A stretch of 64,000 nucleotides of DNA from Manis javanica. Taxonomy: Eukaryota > Chordata > Mammalia > Pholidota > Manidae. The stretch's first letter is position 1, and every line of letters begins with the position of its first letter. The notes under the pieces are model-generated. The model searched no databases. It was not told the DNA's origin and saw only the letters and a list, made by a program, of their open reading frames with translations. The stretch lies in NCBI RefSeq assembly GCF_040802235.1, contig NC_133158.1:16208001-16272000 (forward strand), written 5' to 3'. Both the position numbers and the translations under genes were made by a program. Shown here in pieces: positions 1 through 31,460 of this stretch.

Positions 1-681
1 AACAAAAACCCTGCACCCTCCGTAGTGAGAGGAAGACACCAGCTCCACGAGTGTGTCTCACATGGGGTACGCATGCCTCAGTTTCTCCAGAAATGCCGAC
101 TCATGCAGAGGGAAGGACAGGTACTGGCCCAGGTGGATGTGCTCCTGGAGTCGCCAGGGGTGGGAAACACCTATAGGTCAGGACTCGCATCTCCATGCTA
201 CTCTGTTCCTGATGCTTCCTTCGGGTTGGCCAAGTCTGAATTTACTGTAATTCCTCCTTATCTGGAAAACCCAATATACCCTTAAAGGGCAGTCAGCTAA
301 AGAGCTTGGGAGGTGGCTCTCTAGTTCTTTCAGCCTGACACCAGTACCTCTTCTTGGGTGACATTTCTTCATGTGACAGGAAGGCTAGTCTCCATGGCTT
401 TTACAGCTGTTGTGAAAAGAAAACTGAGTATGTTAGAAAAACAGAATATGTCTAACATTTCCTGTCTAGGTAACCCCATTGACCTAAGAACAACAATGCT
501 ACAAGAGGTAGCGCGTATTCCTGGTCGAAAAAAATCTAGGCGTATAAAAGAGTTCAAAACGTGGAGAGTCACTTGTAAAACAGGAAGAGTTTTGACAAGT
601 CACAAGACTGACATGGAGATAAAATGCATAAAGCCTAAGAGTAAGTCTCAACAGGTGGTAGTTGTTACAATTGCTACTTAT

Positions 682-1019
682 ACTTGACTCTTGAACAAAC
701 ATGGGGCGCCAATCCCCTACACAGTCAAAAATCCAAATATAACTTTTAACTCCCCAAAACTACGGCTCCCTTAACTACTACTAGTAGACTACTGTTGACA
801 AGAAGCCTTACCGATCACATATAAACACTCAATTACCACGTATTTTGCATGCTATGAATATTATATATATATTTGTTTTACAATAAACTAGTTCAGAGAA
901 AACTTTTTCGAATTGTTGCAAATCTATAAAGAAGTTTTCGAATATATATACTGAAAAAAAAAAACACGCATGTAAGTGGACCTGCGCAGTTCGAACCCGT
1001 GTTGTTCAAGAGTCAACTC
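682..1019 (+). mobile_element. MER2-like (Tigger-derived) DNA transposon
   Basis: Terminal inverted repeats pair GACTCTTGAACAA at 686 with TTGTTCAAGAGTC at 1002, next to TA dinucleotides. The interior contains the GGGGCGCC and the GGACCTGCGCAGTTCGAACC segments of MER2. About 338 bp, with TIRs intact. Orientation relative to consensus not fixed. Confidence 0.8.
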
Positions 1020-2689
1020 TATTTGTATCAGGGTCTGAAATCCTCAAGACAAGAGCCATGGTGTCTTCATAACTGAATTGCTAAGCCTGTGAGCAGCTCA
1101 GGATATGTGCCCAATAAAGATCTGTTGTACAAACAAACAAATGTATGGTCAATGAGGTGGGAAACTCCTATGCTTACTGGTACGTTTAAACTTAGCTATC
1201 TCAGACGCCCAGATGCTGGTGTATGTATATTTTTCTTTTTTAACATAGAAAGAAACTATTCACAGTGTTAAATGTGGAAATGACTATGACTGTAGGTGGG
1301 CAAGGGCAGGAGAGAAGAGCCTTCACCCTCCTTTTGAACTTTTGTATACTGCCTGACTTTTTCAACCAGGAATACTTACACTTTCATGATATTGTTTTAA
1401 CGCCAACAGGTGTCGCCTAGGCAGTAAATGTTAGGCATATTGTGTTTTTCTAAGCCTTTCACTTTACCAGAATTTTAAAAGAAACGTAAATACTTTATAA
1501 GATGTTTAGAAACCTCATGTTATTTCTATGGCCCTCAGATTATTTCCCTATAACTAATTTAAGGTCAGCAGTCAAAACCTGGCAGCTAACAGGGTAAATT
1601 AGGCCAATAACATTTTTTTAAAATTCAGAATTGGTTGCCAACTTTTAAAAAGTCAGAAATTTCAAATGGAAATCTGGACTCACCACTTCTCTTGTTAAAT
1701 GAGATGGTGTTGCAACACCAGGCCCCACACACCTGAATAGGAGCTGCCTCCCCCTTGCACCCAGGGTCCTCACTTGACCACTTTATTCACAGATGGCACC
1801 TGCTTGCCCCTTCTGGGTCTGTAAGCCAACAACTCAGATTTGAAAAATCTTTTCTATCCCCTAATTCACTCCTCCAAGCAAAAGTGAGAGCATGTGCCTG
1901 AGCATGCGTGGGATTATCTCTTACTTGTACTTATAATCGACGATCTGGACGTCAAACGTAGACACTGTCTTCAGTGCGTTTACAAGCTGGGGAGAAAACC
2001 AGAAACATTTAGAATTTCTTTTTGTTCCTTCTTTTCTGCTGTACTTGCCTGTGAGTCCTTATTTTTCATACAAGACAGTTTTCAGATATCAATTATCCTT
2101 CAGGTCTGCTACTTTAACCCTTAGCTGAGTTCAAAGGCAGACTCCACACCTGGGGCGCCTTACCCCCTAGCAGCCTGCTGCTGTGCTGGACAGTCAAGAG
2201 CCTGAAAGGACAAATTCACGGGAGCAAAGCCCTCAGCACAGGGGACGCTAGGTCTTAGCTGTCACTGCCCATGTGCTGGTCATGCCCTCGACTTGTCACA
2301 CGTGTTTGTCGGGCACCTACTGGGTTCCACACATCAAGGTAAGAGCATTCCCCCACCCGCTGTGTCATTTCAGACTAACCACCAGTGCTCTGAGCCCTTC
2401 TTCCGAAAATACTAGATTCTTGGCAGGAAAACATTTTCAATATATATACCCAGGAAAACAGTACTTCTTTTAGTAAACAGAGGGTAATAAAACAGAATGT
2501 TACTCTGTGTCTAAAACACAGCCATGGTTCTCTAGCCCCTCGCGAATTGGCTCCTTAACCCAACACTGTGGGTCGCCACTGTTCAGAAACTTGTGCACCG
2601 TATCTCACTGCCTTGAGGCGTAGACTTTGGGGCAAGAGTGATGCCAGTAGTTACAGAGGCACCACTGATTGTGGTTTCAACCCGGTTGC

Positions 2690-2870
2690 CATTTCTAAGT
2701 GCTTAATCCTCATAAATACCACATCAAGTACCATTACGCCCTATTTTAAATCATACAGTGTTGGCTTAGGGACAGGGACAAGGAGTCATTTTCCCAAGCC
2801 TGGCGGAGCCAAAATTAAATCTAGGTCATCTGACCCCGAAATCTGTATTGTCAGCCCACTCTACTCCCAC
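2690..2870 (-). mobile_element. MIR, EOGT intron
   Basis: Reverse-orientation MIR: ordering of TAAGTGCTTAATCCTCATAA, a CCTATTTTAAATCATACAGT 'cccattttacag' equivalent and AATCTAGGTCATCTGACC. Diverged. Confidence 0.5.
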
Positions 2871-2913
2871 GTATAAATAGCAACAGACACTGACCATAAT
2901 CCAATTCCCCTAT

Positions 2914-2949
2914 TACACACACACACACACACATACATACATACACACA
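2914..2949. repeat. (CA)n/(CATA)n microsatellite
   Basis: Uninterrupted AC repeat followed by three ATAC units and a short AC run. No gene is near; intronic to EOGT. Confidence 0.95.
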
Positions 2950-3594
2950 GAGTCATGAAATGGTAGTTTCTCTCTCTACACAGGCTGTGATCTCCCACAA
3001 ATACACCATTTGTATCAAGGTGAAGGAATGAGGATAGATTAAAACTCTGTTTGCCAGGAGTGAATTAATCACATTCCAGGAGCCTTGGTCTTAGGATGAG
3101 ATGAGTCCACATAAAAGGAATCGTGGCTCTCTGAGTGTTCCCCTGACGAGGGTGCCCTTTTCCACGATTTCTGGTCACACCAGAGAGGTGGCCACATCCC
3201 TCCCGACATGACTGTGCCGACCCTGAGGTCGGGCGGGACTGCGGGAACTGCAGCGCAGTGCGGCCATCTGGGTTTCGGCATCTACTAAGGCCTCCAGGCC
3301 GAACCCAGGCGCTTCGTCTCCGCCTGGTATCCGCCTTTCCAGCGATGCCCCCGCTGGGGCTGGACTGTCAAGCCTCACCTTCAGGCCCAGCATGTGGGCC
3401 GCCTGTGTGGGCGATGGGAGAACACCAGCGGCCCAGCATGACGCCACGGGCAAGGGCCATCTCTGCAGGACCTCGTTCCAGCGGCCTGATGCTGTTCCTC
3501 ACCCCACCCCTTCCCGACAGACTGGAAACAAAGGTGGATCCGCCTCCTCTAAGATCTACTTCTGTTAAGAGCCCCAGAGCTCTCCGGTAAAAAG

Positions 3595-3815
3595 CAGGCT
3601 CAGGCTCTGACTGTCCTGGCTCACGTCCCATTACTCTGCTCACCCTGACCTTAGGCACGTTTCTTAACCTCTAAGTCCCAGGCTCCTTGTCTAGAAGAGA
3701 ATAATAAAAAAAAAATCTACCTCATGGGTTTGCTGGGAGCATTGGGGAACATGTATGGGGAGCATACAGTCATATGCTTGGGACAAAACTAGCACTCAAC
3801 ATATGTGTCTTCAAC
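3595..3815 (+). mobile_element. MIR, EOGT intron
   Basis: Forward MIR with CTTAGGCACGTTTCTTAACC, TACCTCATGGGTTTGCTGGG and AGCACTCAACATATGTG. A run of A (about 3704-3712) interrupts it. Confidence 0.65.
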
Positions 3816-4079
3816 CGATGTATGCTATTGATCTGCCTGCTCATAAGGGGTGATGTCCATCTACCTCAACTTTGCATTACTTGATACTTGATACATTTTT
3901 ATTTCCTGGTCTTCAAACACACACACACACAGCTCATTTCTTCCATCCACACAGCTTATAATCAATGCCTCATTATACCATATGTCCATGTCCTCCATAA
4001 TCCATATGGATCTGGAGAAGAGACACTAATTCTGTAATTTTTATCAGCTTGCTAGGCACCAAAATTAATATTTGTAAAA

Positions 4080-5530
4080 CATTTCACCCATCAAAACCTG
4101 CCCCCCACCTCCCTTCTACTAAGTTATTCCCATCTCGATTCCACTGAACTGCTTGAGCTACCAGTCTAAAGGTATGCACTTGATCCTGAATACCGTTCCT
4201 GGCCTTACCTAACGTGAAACTGCACAGGTTCTCTCCAAGACAGTGCTTGCATCCCTATACTGGGTCCTCTCTCCCATCAGCACCTTCGTCCAAACTCTTA
4301 CCAGAGCCATAGGAACAGCTCTCAATCTCCCTGCGCCTGCTCTTGCAGCCAGAATGATTCAAAAATAAGCAAGTCAGATCTTGTCTCTCCCTGTGTACTC
4401 ATTTTCTCTTTGCTGCCTTGACAAATTACCACAAACTCAGCAGCATTAAACAAAACAACTGGCCCTCTCGCTGTTCTGTAGAGTTAGCTCCCACAGCGAG
4501 TGAGGCGGAGGTCTCACTGGCCTAGAATCAAGGTCGGCAGGGCTGTCCTCCTTCTCGAGTGGCCAGGGGACAATCTATCTCCTCACCTTTTCCAGCTTCT
4601 AGAAGCCACCTGCAAGCCTTGGCTTGAGGCTCCTTCCTGCACCTCCCAAACGGCAACCCTGCATCTCTCTGGCCCTGATTCTGATATCGTGCCTCCTTCT
4701 CTTTTCTGCATCCCTCGTCCACTTTTGATGAAGTGCTGAACTGACATCTGGTTGTGGGAAGAATCCAGCTAAGGAATTAGCTTTCTGGGTAGAGGCAAAG
4801 CTTCTCTGGCACAGAGAGTGTCCAGTCCATTTGTGATTTCATTGGGCCACCTGGATAACCCAAGAATGTCTATTTTCAGGCCAGTTGATTAGCAACCTTA
4901 ATTCCACCTGCAACCTTCATTTCCCTTTGTCTTGTAACCTAACCTCGTCAGAGGTTCCAGCAAGCAGGACGAGGACATCATTTTTTTTGGAGGGGGAGCT
5001 TTATTCTGCTACCACGCCCTGCTTAAAACTTCACAGTGGTTTCCCCTCACAGGGCAATAAAATCTGTCCACGCTCTCATCAGTGCTCACGAGGCTGGCCT
5101 CTCCGGACCATGCCCGACCTCTCTGATCTCTTCTGGTATCATCCACCTGTCTGGCTGCACTAGACCACACGGTTCTGCTTCTGAAGCACGGAGAGCTCTG
5201 GACGCCAGAGGATGTTTGCTCCTGCCTGGCACTCTCTCCTCGGCTGGTTCCTCCTCCGATCCTCTTCGCACGCGGTGCCTGACCACCTTCCCCTTCCTTC
5301 TGCATCCCGCCTCCACCACCTCACGCCGTCTTCCTGCCTCTGTACACTCACTACCTGAAACCACCGTGCTGACGGGCTTGTTTGCTTCTTTCTTGCCTTG
5401 CTCTGTCTCCACTCGAGAGTGTAAGCTCCATGAGGACAGGGACCTTACCCGTCTTGTTCTCTGCTGTAGCTCCAGAGCCTCAAACATGGCTCAGCATATA
5501 GCAAGTGCTCAATACATGTGTGTGGAATAG
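4080..5530 (+). mobile_element. L2 LINE 3' fragment, interrupted by an LTR
   Basis: The 3' L2 consensus order is visible: TCAGATCTTGTCTCTCCCTG before 4393, then from 5017 CCTGCTTAAAACTTCACAGT, and at the end AGCTCCATGAGGACAGGGAC and AGCAAGTGCTCAATACATGT. Any open frames on either strand (for example 5036-5530) are not real genes. The interruption 4394-5016 is annotated separately. Confidence 0.8.
4394..5016 (-). mobile_element. MLT1-type (ERVL-MaLR) solitary LTR nested in L2
   Basis: On the minus strand it starts TGGTAGCAGAATAAAGCTCC and passes AAGGTTGCAGGTGGAATTAA and GTGGTAATTTGTCAAGGC, a MaLR-type LTR order. CCCTG stands on both sides (4389-4393 and 5017-5021), the 5-bp duplication usual for this class. 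Family name is from memory. Confidence 0.65.
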
Positions 5531-6062
5531 ATCTTACTACTGTGAGGACATCTTCCAGCCACGCCCTTGTAGGCAGGAGCCATGCATGGTCATCTCACTG
5601 AGGTCAGATATAACTTAGGAGGTGATGTTGTCTAAGTGAACTAGGGAAACCTAAGAGGCGAACAATTTCTGAGACACACAGTCATGCAAAGGAAGGGAAC
5701 GCTTCCAGCCTAATCTGCCTCCGGATGCCACACGATCGCCACACTCCATCGACCGTCTCCCAAAAGACACTCTCACATTTTTTGCTGCCTGTTTGTCCGG
5801 AGGCAGAATGTTTGGCAATCGATGGCAGTAAAGGCAGGACTCAGAGATCGTTTCTGCCTCTGTATCCAGTCTGAGTGGGTGAAGATGAATATGTACAAGT
5901 GAGGCAAAGCTGGTGTGGGCAATTTTGGTGACTTCCAGCAGAAATCCAACAATGGGATGGGGTGTAGCCATCAAACTATTCTAAAAGCTAATCATTTCAA
6001 ATCAAACTATTTAATGCAATGAGAGAAAACAAAGCACATTAATCATTAATATGATGATATTA

Positions 6063-26071
<20,009 letters not shown>

Positions 26072-26189
26072 AGCAACCTTTAAAGCTGGAGATCAAGTTG
26101 AAAACATCTTTGTTAAGACATAGCCTTTAAAAGTCGAAGGGGTCAAAGGCTATGCATAATTACAACGAACTTTGCTGCATGACTGTGTA

Positions 26190-26345
26190 ACGTTCCTTTA
26201 CTCAACAAATATTTTTCATGCACCTGTTATGTGTCAGGCAATGTGTCAGGAGCTAGGTATACAGGGGTGTACAAACCAAGAGAGAGCCCTGCTCTCGTGG
26301 AGATTTTAACCTGGTGCAAGAGACATAAAAAACAAATACAATAAA
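26190..26345. mobile_element. Ancient L2/MIR-type fragment
   Basis: Contains CTCAACAAATATTTTTCATG, TGTGTCAGGCAATGTGTCAG and CTCGTGGAGATTTTAACCTG, a widespread ancient retroposon pattern. I cannot separate L2 from related families by eye. Confidence 0.5.
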
Positions 26346-26385
26346 CAAACAACTTCAGATGACAAGGCCTGCAAATCAAATAAAC

Positions 26386-26597
26386 CAGGGGCCAGCAAAC
26401 TTTTCCAGTAAAGGGTCAGATAGTGAATATTTTTGGCTTTTCAGGATTGATAGTCTCTGGGGCAACTCCTTAACAATGCCTCTGTCAGGAAAGCAGCCAT
26501 TGGCTATGCTCAAGTCTGGGAGTGAGTGTACTCTAATACAACTTTATTTACAAAAATGGGAGGAAGGCCTTGACATGACCCAGATTGCTGGTGCCTG
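26386..26597. mobile_element. hAT-Charlie (MER1-group) non-autonomous transposon
   Basis: Starts CAGGGGCCAGCAAACTTTTC and contains AAGGGTCAGATAGTGAATAT and AACTTTATTTACAAAAATGG, ending in GGTGCCTG. These are the hallmark segments of a common MER1-group element in reverse orientation. About 212 bp. Confidence 0.75.
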
Positions 26598-26621
26598 ACA
26601 TAAAGTAAGGTTAATATAGTA

Positions 26622-26868
26622 GACAGCATAGTGTGGTGGGTAGGAACATGGACTCTGAAGCTAGATGAAGTGGCTTGGAATCCAGCTGCAGCTTCCTAGC
26701 TGTGTGACCTTGAGCAAGTTACTTAACCCTGCTGTGCCTCAGCTTACCCATCTGTCAAATGGAAATAATAAGCTTTCCTTATAGGGCTGTTGAGTTAAAT
26801 TATTGGTAAAGTGTTCAAATGTACCTAGCACATCTAATGCTATGTAAGTGCTTAGTAAAGAACTATTG
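26622..26868 (+). mobile_element. MIR, nearly full-length, upstream of EOGT coding exon 1
   Basis: Well-preserved forward MIR from ACATGGACTCTGAAGCTAGA through TAGCTGTGTGACCTTGAGCA to GCTATGTAAGTGCTTAGTAA. Confidence 0.9.
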
Positions 26869-27014
26869 AAAGCCATGTGTGATGGTGGTGGGGAGGGGCT
26901 GCTAAATAATATTTGTGCAGAGACTGGAAAGATGAGGAGCAGGGAAAACATGAAGGGAAGGAGAAGAAAACATGATGCAATGCTCTGAGCAAGTGTGTAT
27001 CTGCTGAATAAAAA

Positions 27015-27155
27015 CTAATAATCACAAGCACACATTAAGTTCACACTACGTGCCAGGTTCTCTTCTACACACCAAGGATGCAGCAATAAATGTGCAGTCA
27101 AGAACTAAATGCCTTGCCTTTGCGGAACTTACATTCTAATGGGTACAGTAACTAA
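27015..27155. mobile_element. Ancient L2/MIR-type fragment
   Basis: Same pattern as 26190-26345: CTACGTGCCAGGTTCTCTTC, GATGCAGCAATAAATGTGC and GCGGAACTTACATTCTAATG. Confidence 0.5.
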
Positions 27156-27841
27156 TCTGTGATAATAATAACTAAGGCCTAGGAAACTCCATGAGTAAAA
27201 TCCAGTTTGCCTCAGACGCTGTGTGGTTTAAATGCTCCCATGGTGCCTTAGCATTGTGAAAAGATGAAATGGTCACAGACCTTACTCCGTTTCTAATTCA
27301 CCCATAAGGATTCAATTTCTTGGATCAAATTTCTTCCATGTATTCGAGAAAATAATCATGGTATTTTGGGTTCAACTTTAGTGGTATATTTTCTGTTTGA
27401 AAAAGAAGAAAAGAGAGTGCTCTTCCCACCAAATGATAGAGCCATATTACAAATTAGTTGTTCCCGGGCAAGATCTGTGGTCACTGGGGCATACTGGAAA
27501 AGCCAGCTTTTAAAATCAGTCTTCACTGAGCATGGGTGATGCAGATGAGGCCTTTCAAGCTAGACTGCTATGTTCAATCAAGCCTAAAGTTCCAAGGTGA
27601 AGGGATCGTAACTAAACAGTGGAGACACCTAGAAGAAATCCTTCTCCATCTGGAGTGGTAAACACAGTGGTTTCTCTTTTACCTAGTTGTTAAGACTGTA
27701 AGGTTACCTGTCATAAAGGTGATCTGAACTAATATTTTTAATTAGGACTTGTATATAGCAATGAGTTGATACCAACTGTACAAAATTTAAAAAATACATA
27801 TTAATAGTAACAGTGACTCTACTTACAATGAAAATATTTAC

Positions 27842-27897
27842 CTCTTTAATCCTCAGAACCACACAAAAGCTGTTGTGATGCTTCAGATGCATAAAAC
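27842..27897 (-). other. EOGT: Candidate non-coding 5' exon of EOGT
   Basis: A 56-bp stretch on the minus strand is flanked by a plausible acceptor (pyrimidine-poor, ending GACAG at 27898-27902) and donor (AGAG|GTAAAT at 27841-27836). It lies between the CpG-island promoter and the first coding exon, where an untranslated exon would be expected. The splice signals are only moderate and no transcript evidence is available. Confidence 0.3.
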
Positions 27898-28559
27898 CTG
27901 TCGAAAGTGAAACATATTATCTTAAGAGGATGCTAAGGTAGACTTTATCATCCAGGTGAAATTTTGAATTAAAGGCTACAATGAGGAAAAAACATAAAGA
28001 CAGAACCTCTAAGCAGAAGGCCTGGCTCATGGTGCTCTTTCTTTTCCTTAATGAATATCATGTGGCTAAAAGCAAGGGTACAGGTACCAGCCTCAGCACA
28101 GGGACACAAACCAGATCCTAAGGGTGAGCAGGAAGGATGCGGCCCACTTCATACAGGTACCAACTGGTACAGCTGGTCACCGCCACACCAAGCCGATAAA
28201 ACCTTCCTGGGGCAAACAATTTTCCCAGCGCTCACTTACTCAATGAGTGATCCTACTGCTGAGTCCCCCTGCTACCTGAGTCTTACTACTTACTACCGAG
28301 GTTCAACACGCAGGCCGTCCTATCGTTTGATTCATCCTTCCCAGCCATTAAGTCGTTATTAGGACCAGGTCCTGACCTTTGGTTATCCAAGTCCATTATC
28401 CTTGACTGTGCTTCAGCCATAACTAAACGCACTGATCCATTTTCGGAGTTAACAGTAAAGTCCTGGGAAAAATCTGAACGCTCGGATCAGAAGCCTGGCT
28501 TTTTGCGGAAGGCAGGTACCCACTTGCAAAGGCAGAAGGAGGTGGCTGCTGGTGCGTGA

Positions 28560-29680
28560 AAGCACAACCCGCGGCCCGGCAGAAAGCTTTGCTGGTGTGG
28601 AGTCCTCTTGCAAGGCCCCCCCGGGATGGGTGGGTGCACTTCCCCTGGAGATGGAAGCTTTAGCAGCCGAGGTACTTTTTCCTTCAGCACAAAGCCGCCG
28701 GCTCTCTCCACGTCTGCCCTCCTTGGCTGGACTTCTTCAGACCTAAAGGGCGGAGATGGAAAGGAAAGGAGAAGCCTGAAAGGTGATGAGAGGTGAAGGC
28801 CCGAGGCGGACGGGGACCACAGTGGGTGAGACGGGGCGGCCCTGTGACGGAGCTGGCAAAGTTTAAAGGAGGCAGCTGCCAACAAGAGGCTGAACGCTTC
28901 TGGGGCTCGCGACGCCTCCTGCAGGGCTCGGCCCCACCTGTGCCAGAAGCCTCGGGGCCGTCCAAGGGGGTCAGACAGGGCTCGGCCGCCCGCGACGCGG
29001 GGGCGGCGGTCCGCCAGCCGCTTTGAAGCGGGGGTCCGGGGGGCGGGGCGGCGAGCGCGCTTCCCCAGCGCCGGTCCTCCCGCCCGGCGCCGCCCCGGCC
29101 CGACGCGGGGCGCAGAGGTCCCCGAGGCCGCCCGCCGCCCCGCCCCGGCGCGCCGGCCCCGGGGAACGGCCCCGCCCGGCTCGGGCCAGACAGGCGCGCG
29201 GCCGCCGGCGGGAGGGCGTCCAACCCGTGCGCGGCGGCTCGGGGCAGGCCGGGACCCGGAGGCCAGGGCCGGCGCCCCCACGCCCGCCTCCCCGGCCCGC
29301 GGGCGGCAGGAGGGCGCGCGCCGCCGGGGGCGGGAGAGGCGCGCACGGCGGGAGGGGGCCGGGAAGCTCCGCGGGTCGCGGACGAGCCCACCTGGAGCCG
29401 GGGGGGCTACGGGGAGCAGGAGACCGCCGCTGCTCGGGAGGAGGGAGTCGCCATAACCGGCTGCTGCCGCTCACCGGAAACCTCGGGCGCCGGCGCCGGG
29501 CCAGGGGGCGCCAGGGAGCAGCCGCCGCACCTTGGCCTGCGGCGCGCGCCCCGCCGAGGGGCGGCCGCGAAGGTCAGGGTGAGGACCGGGGCCGCGACCT
29601 AAGCTCAGCCGGACGGCGGAGCGGGCCGGGGAGGGCCGGCTGCCTCCTGGGAAGAAAGCGATGCTGCGCTGGACACAGGC
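28560..29680 (-). promoter_or_regulatory. EOGT: CpG-island promoter of EOGT
   Basis: An isolated block of very high GC and CpG content, densest at 28970-29620, rises abruptly from AT-rich flanks about 2.5-3 kb upstream of the EOGT start codon. It has no TATA box and holds many GC-box-like GGGCGGG runs (for example near 29040). Possible first-exon donors on the minus strand are CAG|GTGGGC (at 29391) and CCG|GTGAGC (near 29470), but the transcription start cannot be fixed. Several long open frames cross it on both strands only because stop codons are rare in such GC-rich DNA. Confidence 0.8.
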
Positions 29681-30829
29681 GGGCTGGAAAACCTGCTGTC
29701 CTCTGCATTTCGATCGCGCAGCACTGACGCGATCTTTACTCTTAATTAGGGCAGAAGTTGCCGCCCTTCACATTTGGGGCCTGAATATAATTGGCAGTAC
29801 CTTCCGGTGGGGAAGATTCTTTGGAGTCCCCACACGTTATACAGTAGTATACTTGCCTGTCTCTGTACCTATCCGAAAACTCACCAAGTTCAAATGCTAT
29901 ACTGTGGAGTTCAATTTTATTGTTTTACCGTTATAATTATTTAAGCTTAATTAATTGAACGCCCATCTTCCACACTGTCTTCTACTCTCGGCACCCTCCG
30001 TTCTAGAACGCTGTCCAGAGCATAGTGGGCTTAATTATACTGATTTAACTTGAACTGATTAAATGAAGGTTGATAGTATCAAACCGTATGCTCAGACACA
30101 TAAAATCACCAGTATTAATATAATCATAAGGAAACACAGGTTTCTCTCTAAAGGCTTACATACTTTCCAAATAAAAATTTTAGATGCCAGTGTTACCTGC
30201 ATTGTTTTTCAAATAATACCCCCAAAACACATAACATTTAACACATGCCAAGCATTATTCTAAAGCACTTTTTACAGTATTAACTCATGTATTCTTTATG
30301 CAAGAGTGAAATATTTAAGATAACAACTGCTCTATTATTTCATACTTTGCCCACCCCATACCATTAAGGGCAGTAATGTTTAAAAGTGCTTTCTCAGCTT
30401 GTCACTATTCTATTTTTTGTCTTGTACAGGAAATGTAGTGTTCCTGTTGACTCAAAAAGAATTGTCATTTAAAGTAAGCGTTTAAACATGTTGTTTTGCA
30501 CTGAGCACTGTGCCAAATATGTATATAGGAGTATTATATATACATACATATGTGTTAATATATTAATATATATATATGGGAAAATACATGAGAAAGGCTT
30601 CTAAAGAGTTTAGTCTAACTGCAAGGACACACAAACCCATTAAATTGGTGTGGCATGCACATGTGCAACTTTAGATGGCTGAATATTAAATGTGGTCATT
30701 CAGACTCAGATGTAACATGATAGGATTCTGAAAACATGAAATTGAGTTCTATCACACTGCAAGAGCCATTCACAACATAGAATTTCTCCACAAGCTTTCA
30801 ATGTTGAAATGTCATTTTAAACTTTCCTC

Positions 30830-31180
30830 AGGTTGACATAACAGTAAACTCAAATGTCTGTTAGTAGGAGACTGAATAAACTATGCTATATCCACACAAT
30901 GTATCACTATACAGGTGTAAAAAAAGGATACAGAAGTATCTTTACACACTGCAGGATATATTATTGAGAGGAAAAAGGATGTGTAATATGCTATTATTTA
31001 TGAAGGAAGATAGATACATGTATATATATATAATTTTACAAATATAACATTTAAGATGATTACCTATAGGGGGAAAAAAGGAATATGTAGGGGACAAAGA
31101 AGGTGACCTCTCCGGACATAACATTATATATATATATGTAACTTTAGAATCATGTAAATATTTTAATTATAAAACAGTAA
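30830..31180 (+). mobile_element. Old L1 3' fragment, EOGT-TMF1 intergenic
   Basis: Plus-strand L1M-like sequence (AAATGTCTGTTAGTAGGAGA, ATCCACACAATG) with TA-rich insertions. Diverged. Confidence 0.6.
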
Positions 31181-31412
31181 GTTTTTAAAAGTAATTCTTG
31201 AACACTGAACGTAAAATGGAACTAAATAAATTTAAATGTTATCCAGTTGTGGCAAATTCCACAAGGGAACTCTCCCATGTGACTCTGAAACACAATTTGT
31301 ACATCCTGGGAGGGATGTACCCTCAGGACTAGAGGAATTACAAAAAAAATCATAATCTGTTTTTGGTAGTCAAATTATTAATATATATATATGGGAAAAT
31401 GCATGAGAAAGG

Positions 31413-31460
31413 TTGCTTATCCCAACCAATATTGTTGACAATATTGGTTGGGATAAGCAA
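31413..31460. repeat. Perfect inverted repeat, 23-bp arms, 2-bp loop
   Basis: Left arm 31413-31435 (TTGCTTATCC...AATATTGT), loop TG at 31436-31437, right arm 31438-31460. Every base pairs. Not part of a recognised transposon TIR. Confidence 0.97.

Larger units (their letters stand above)
26086..28559. other. EOGT 5' intron(s)
   Basis: Between the promoter and the first coding exon. Holds L2/MIR-type pieces, the hAT element, a good MIR and the candidate untranslated exon. Confidence 0.5.

Noticed and set aside
2914-2949. A CRISPR-like or regulatory array.
   Set aside because: It is a plain dinucleotide microsatellite; no spaced direct repeats of CRISPR type occur anywhere in this mammalian window.
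5009-5530. Overlapping open frames of 98-164 codons on both strands.
   Set aside because: They fall in the 3' part of an L2 element and match no protein.
28487-29727. Long open frames (over 230 codons) on both strands across the EOGT CpG island.
   Set aside because: They overlap on both strands in very GC-rich DNA where stop codons are rare, the products are Pro/Arg/Gly/Ala runs, and no homology is recognisable.
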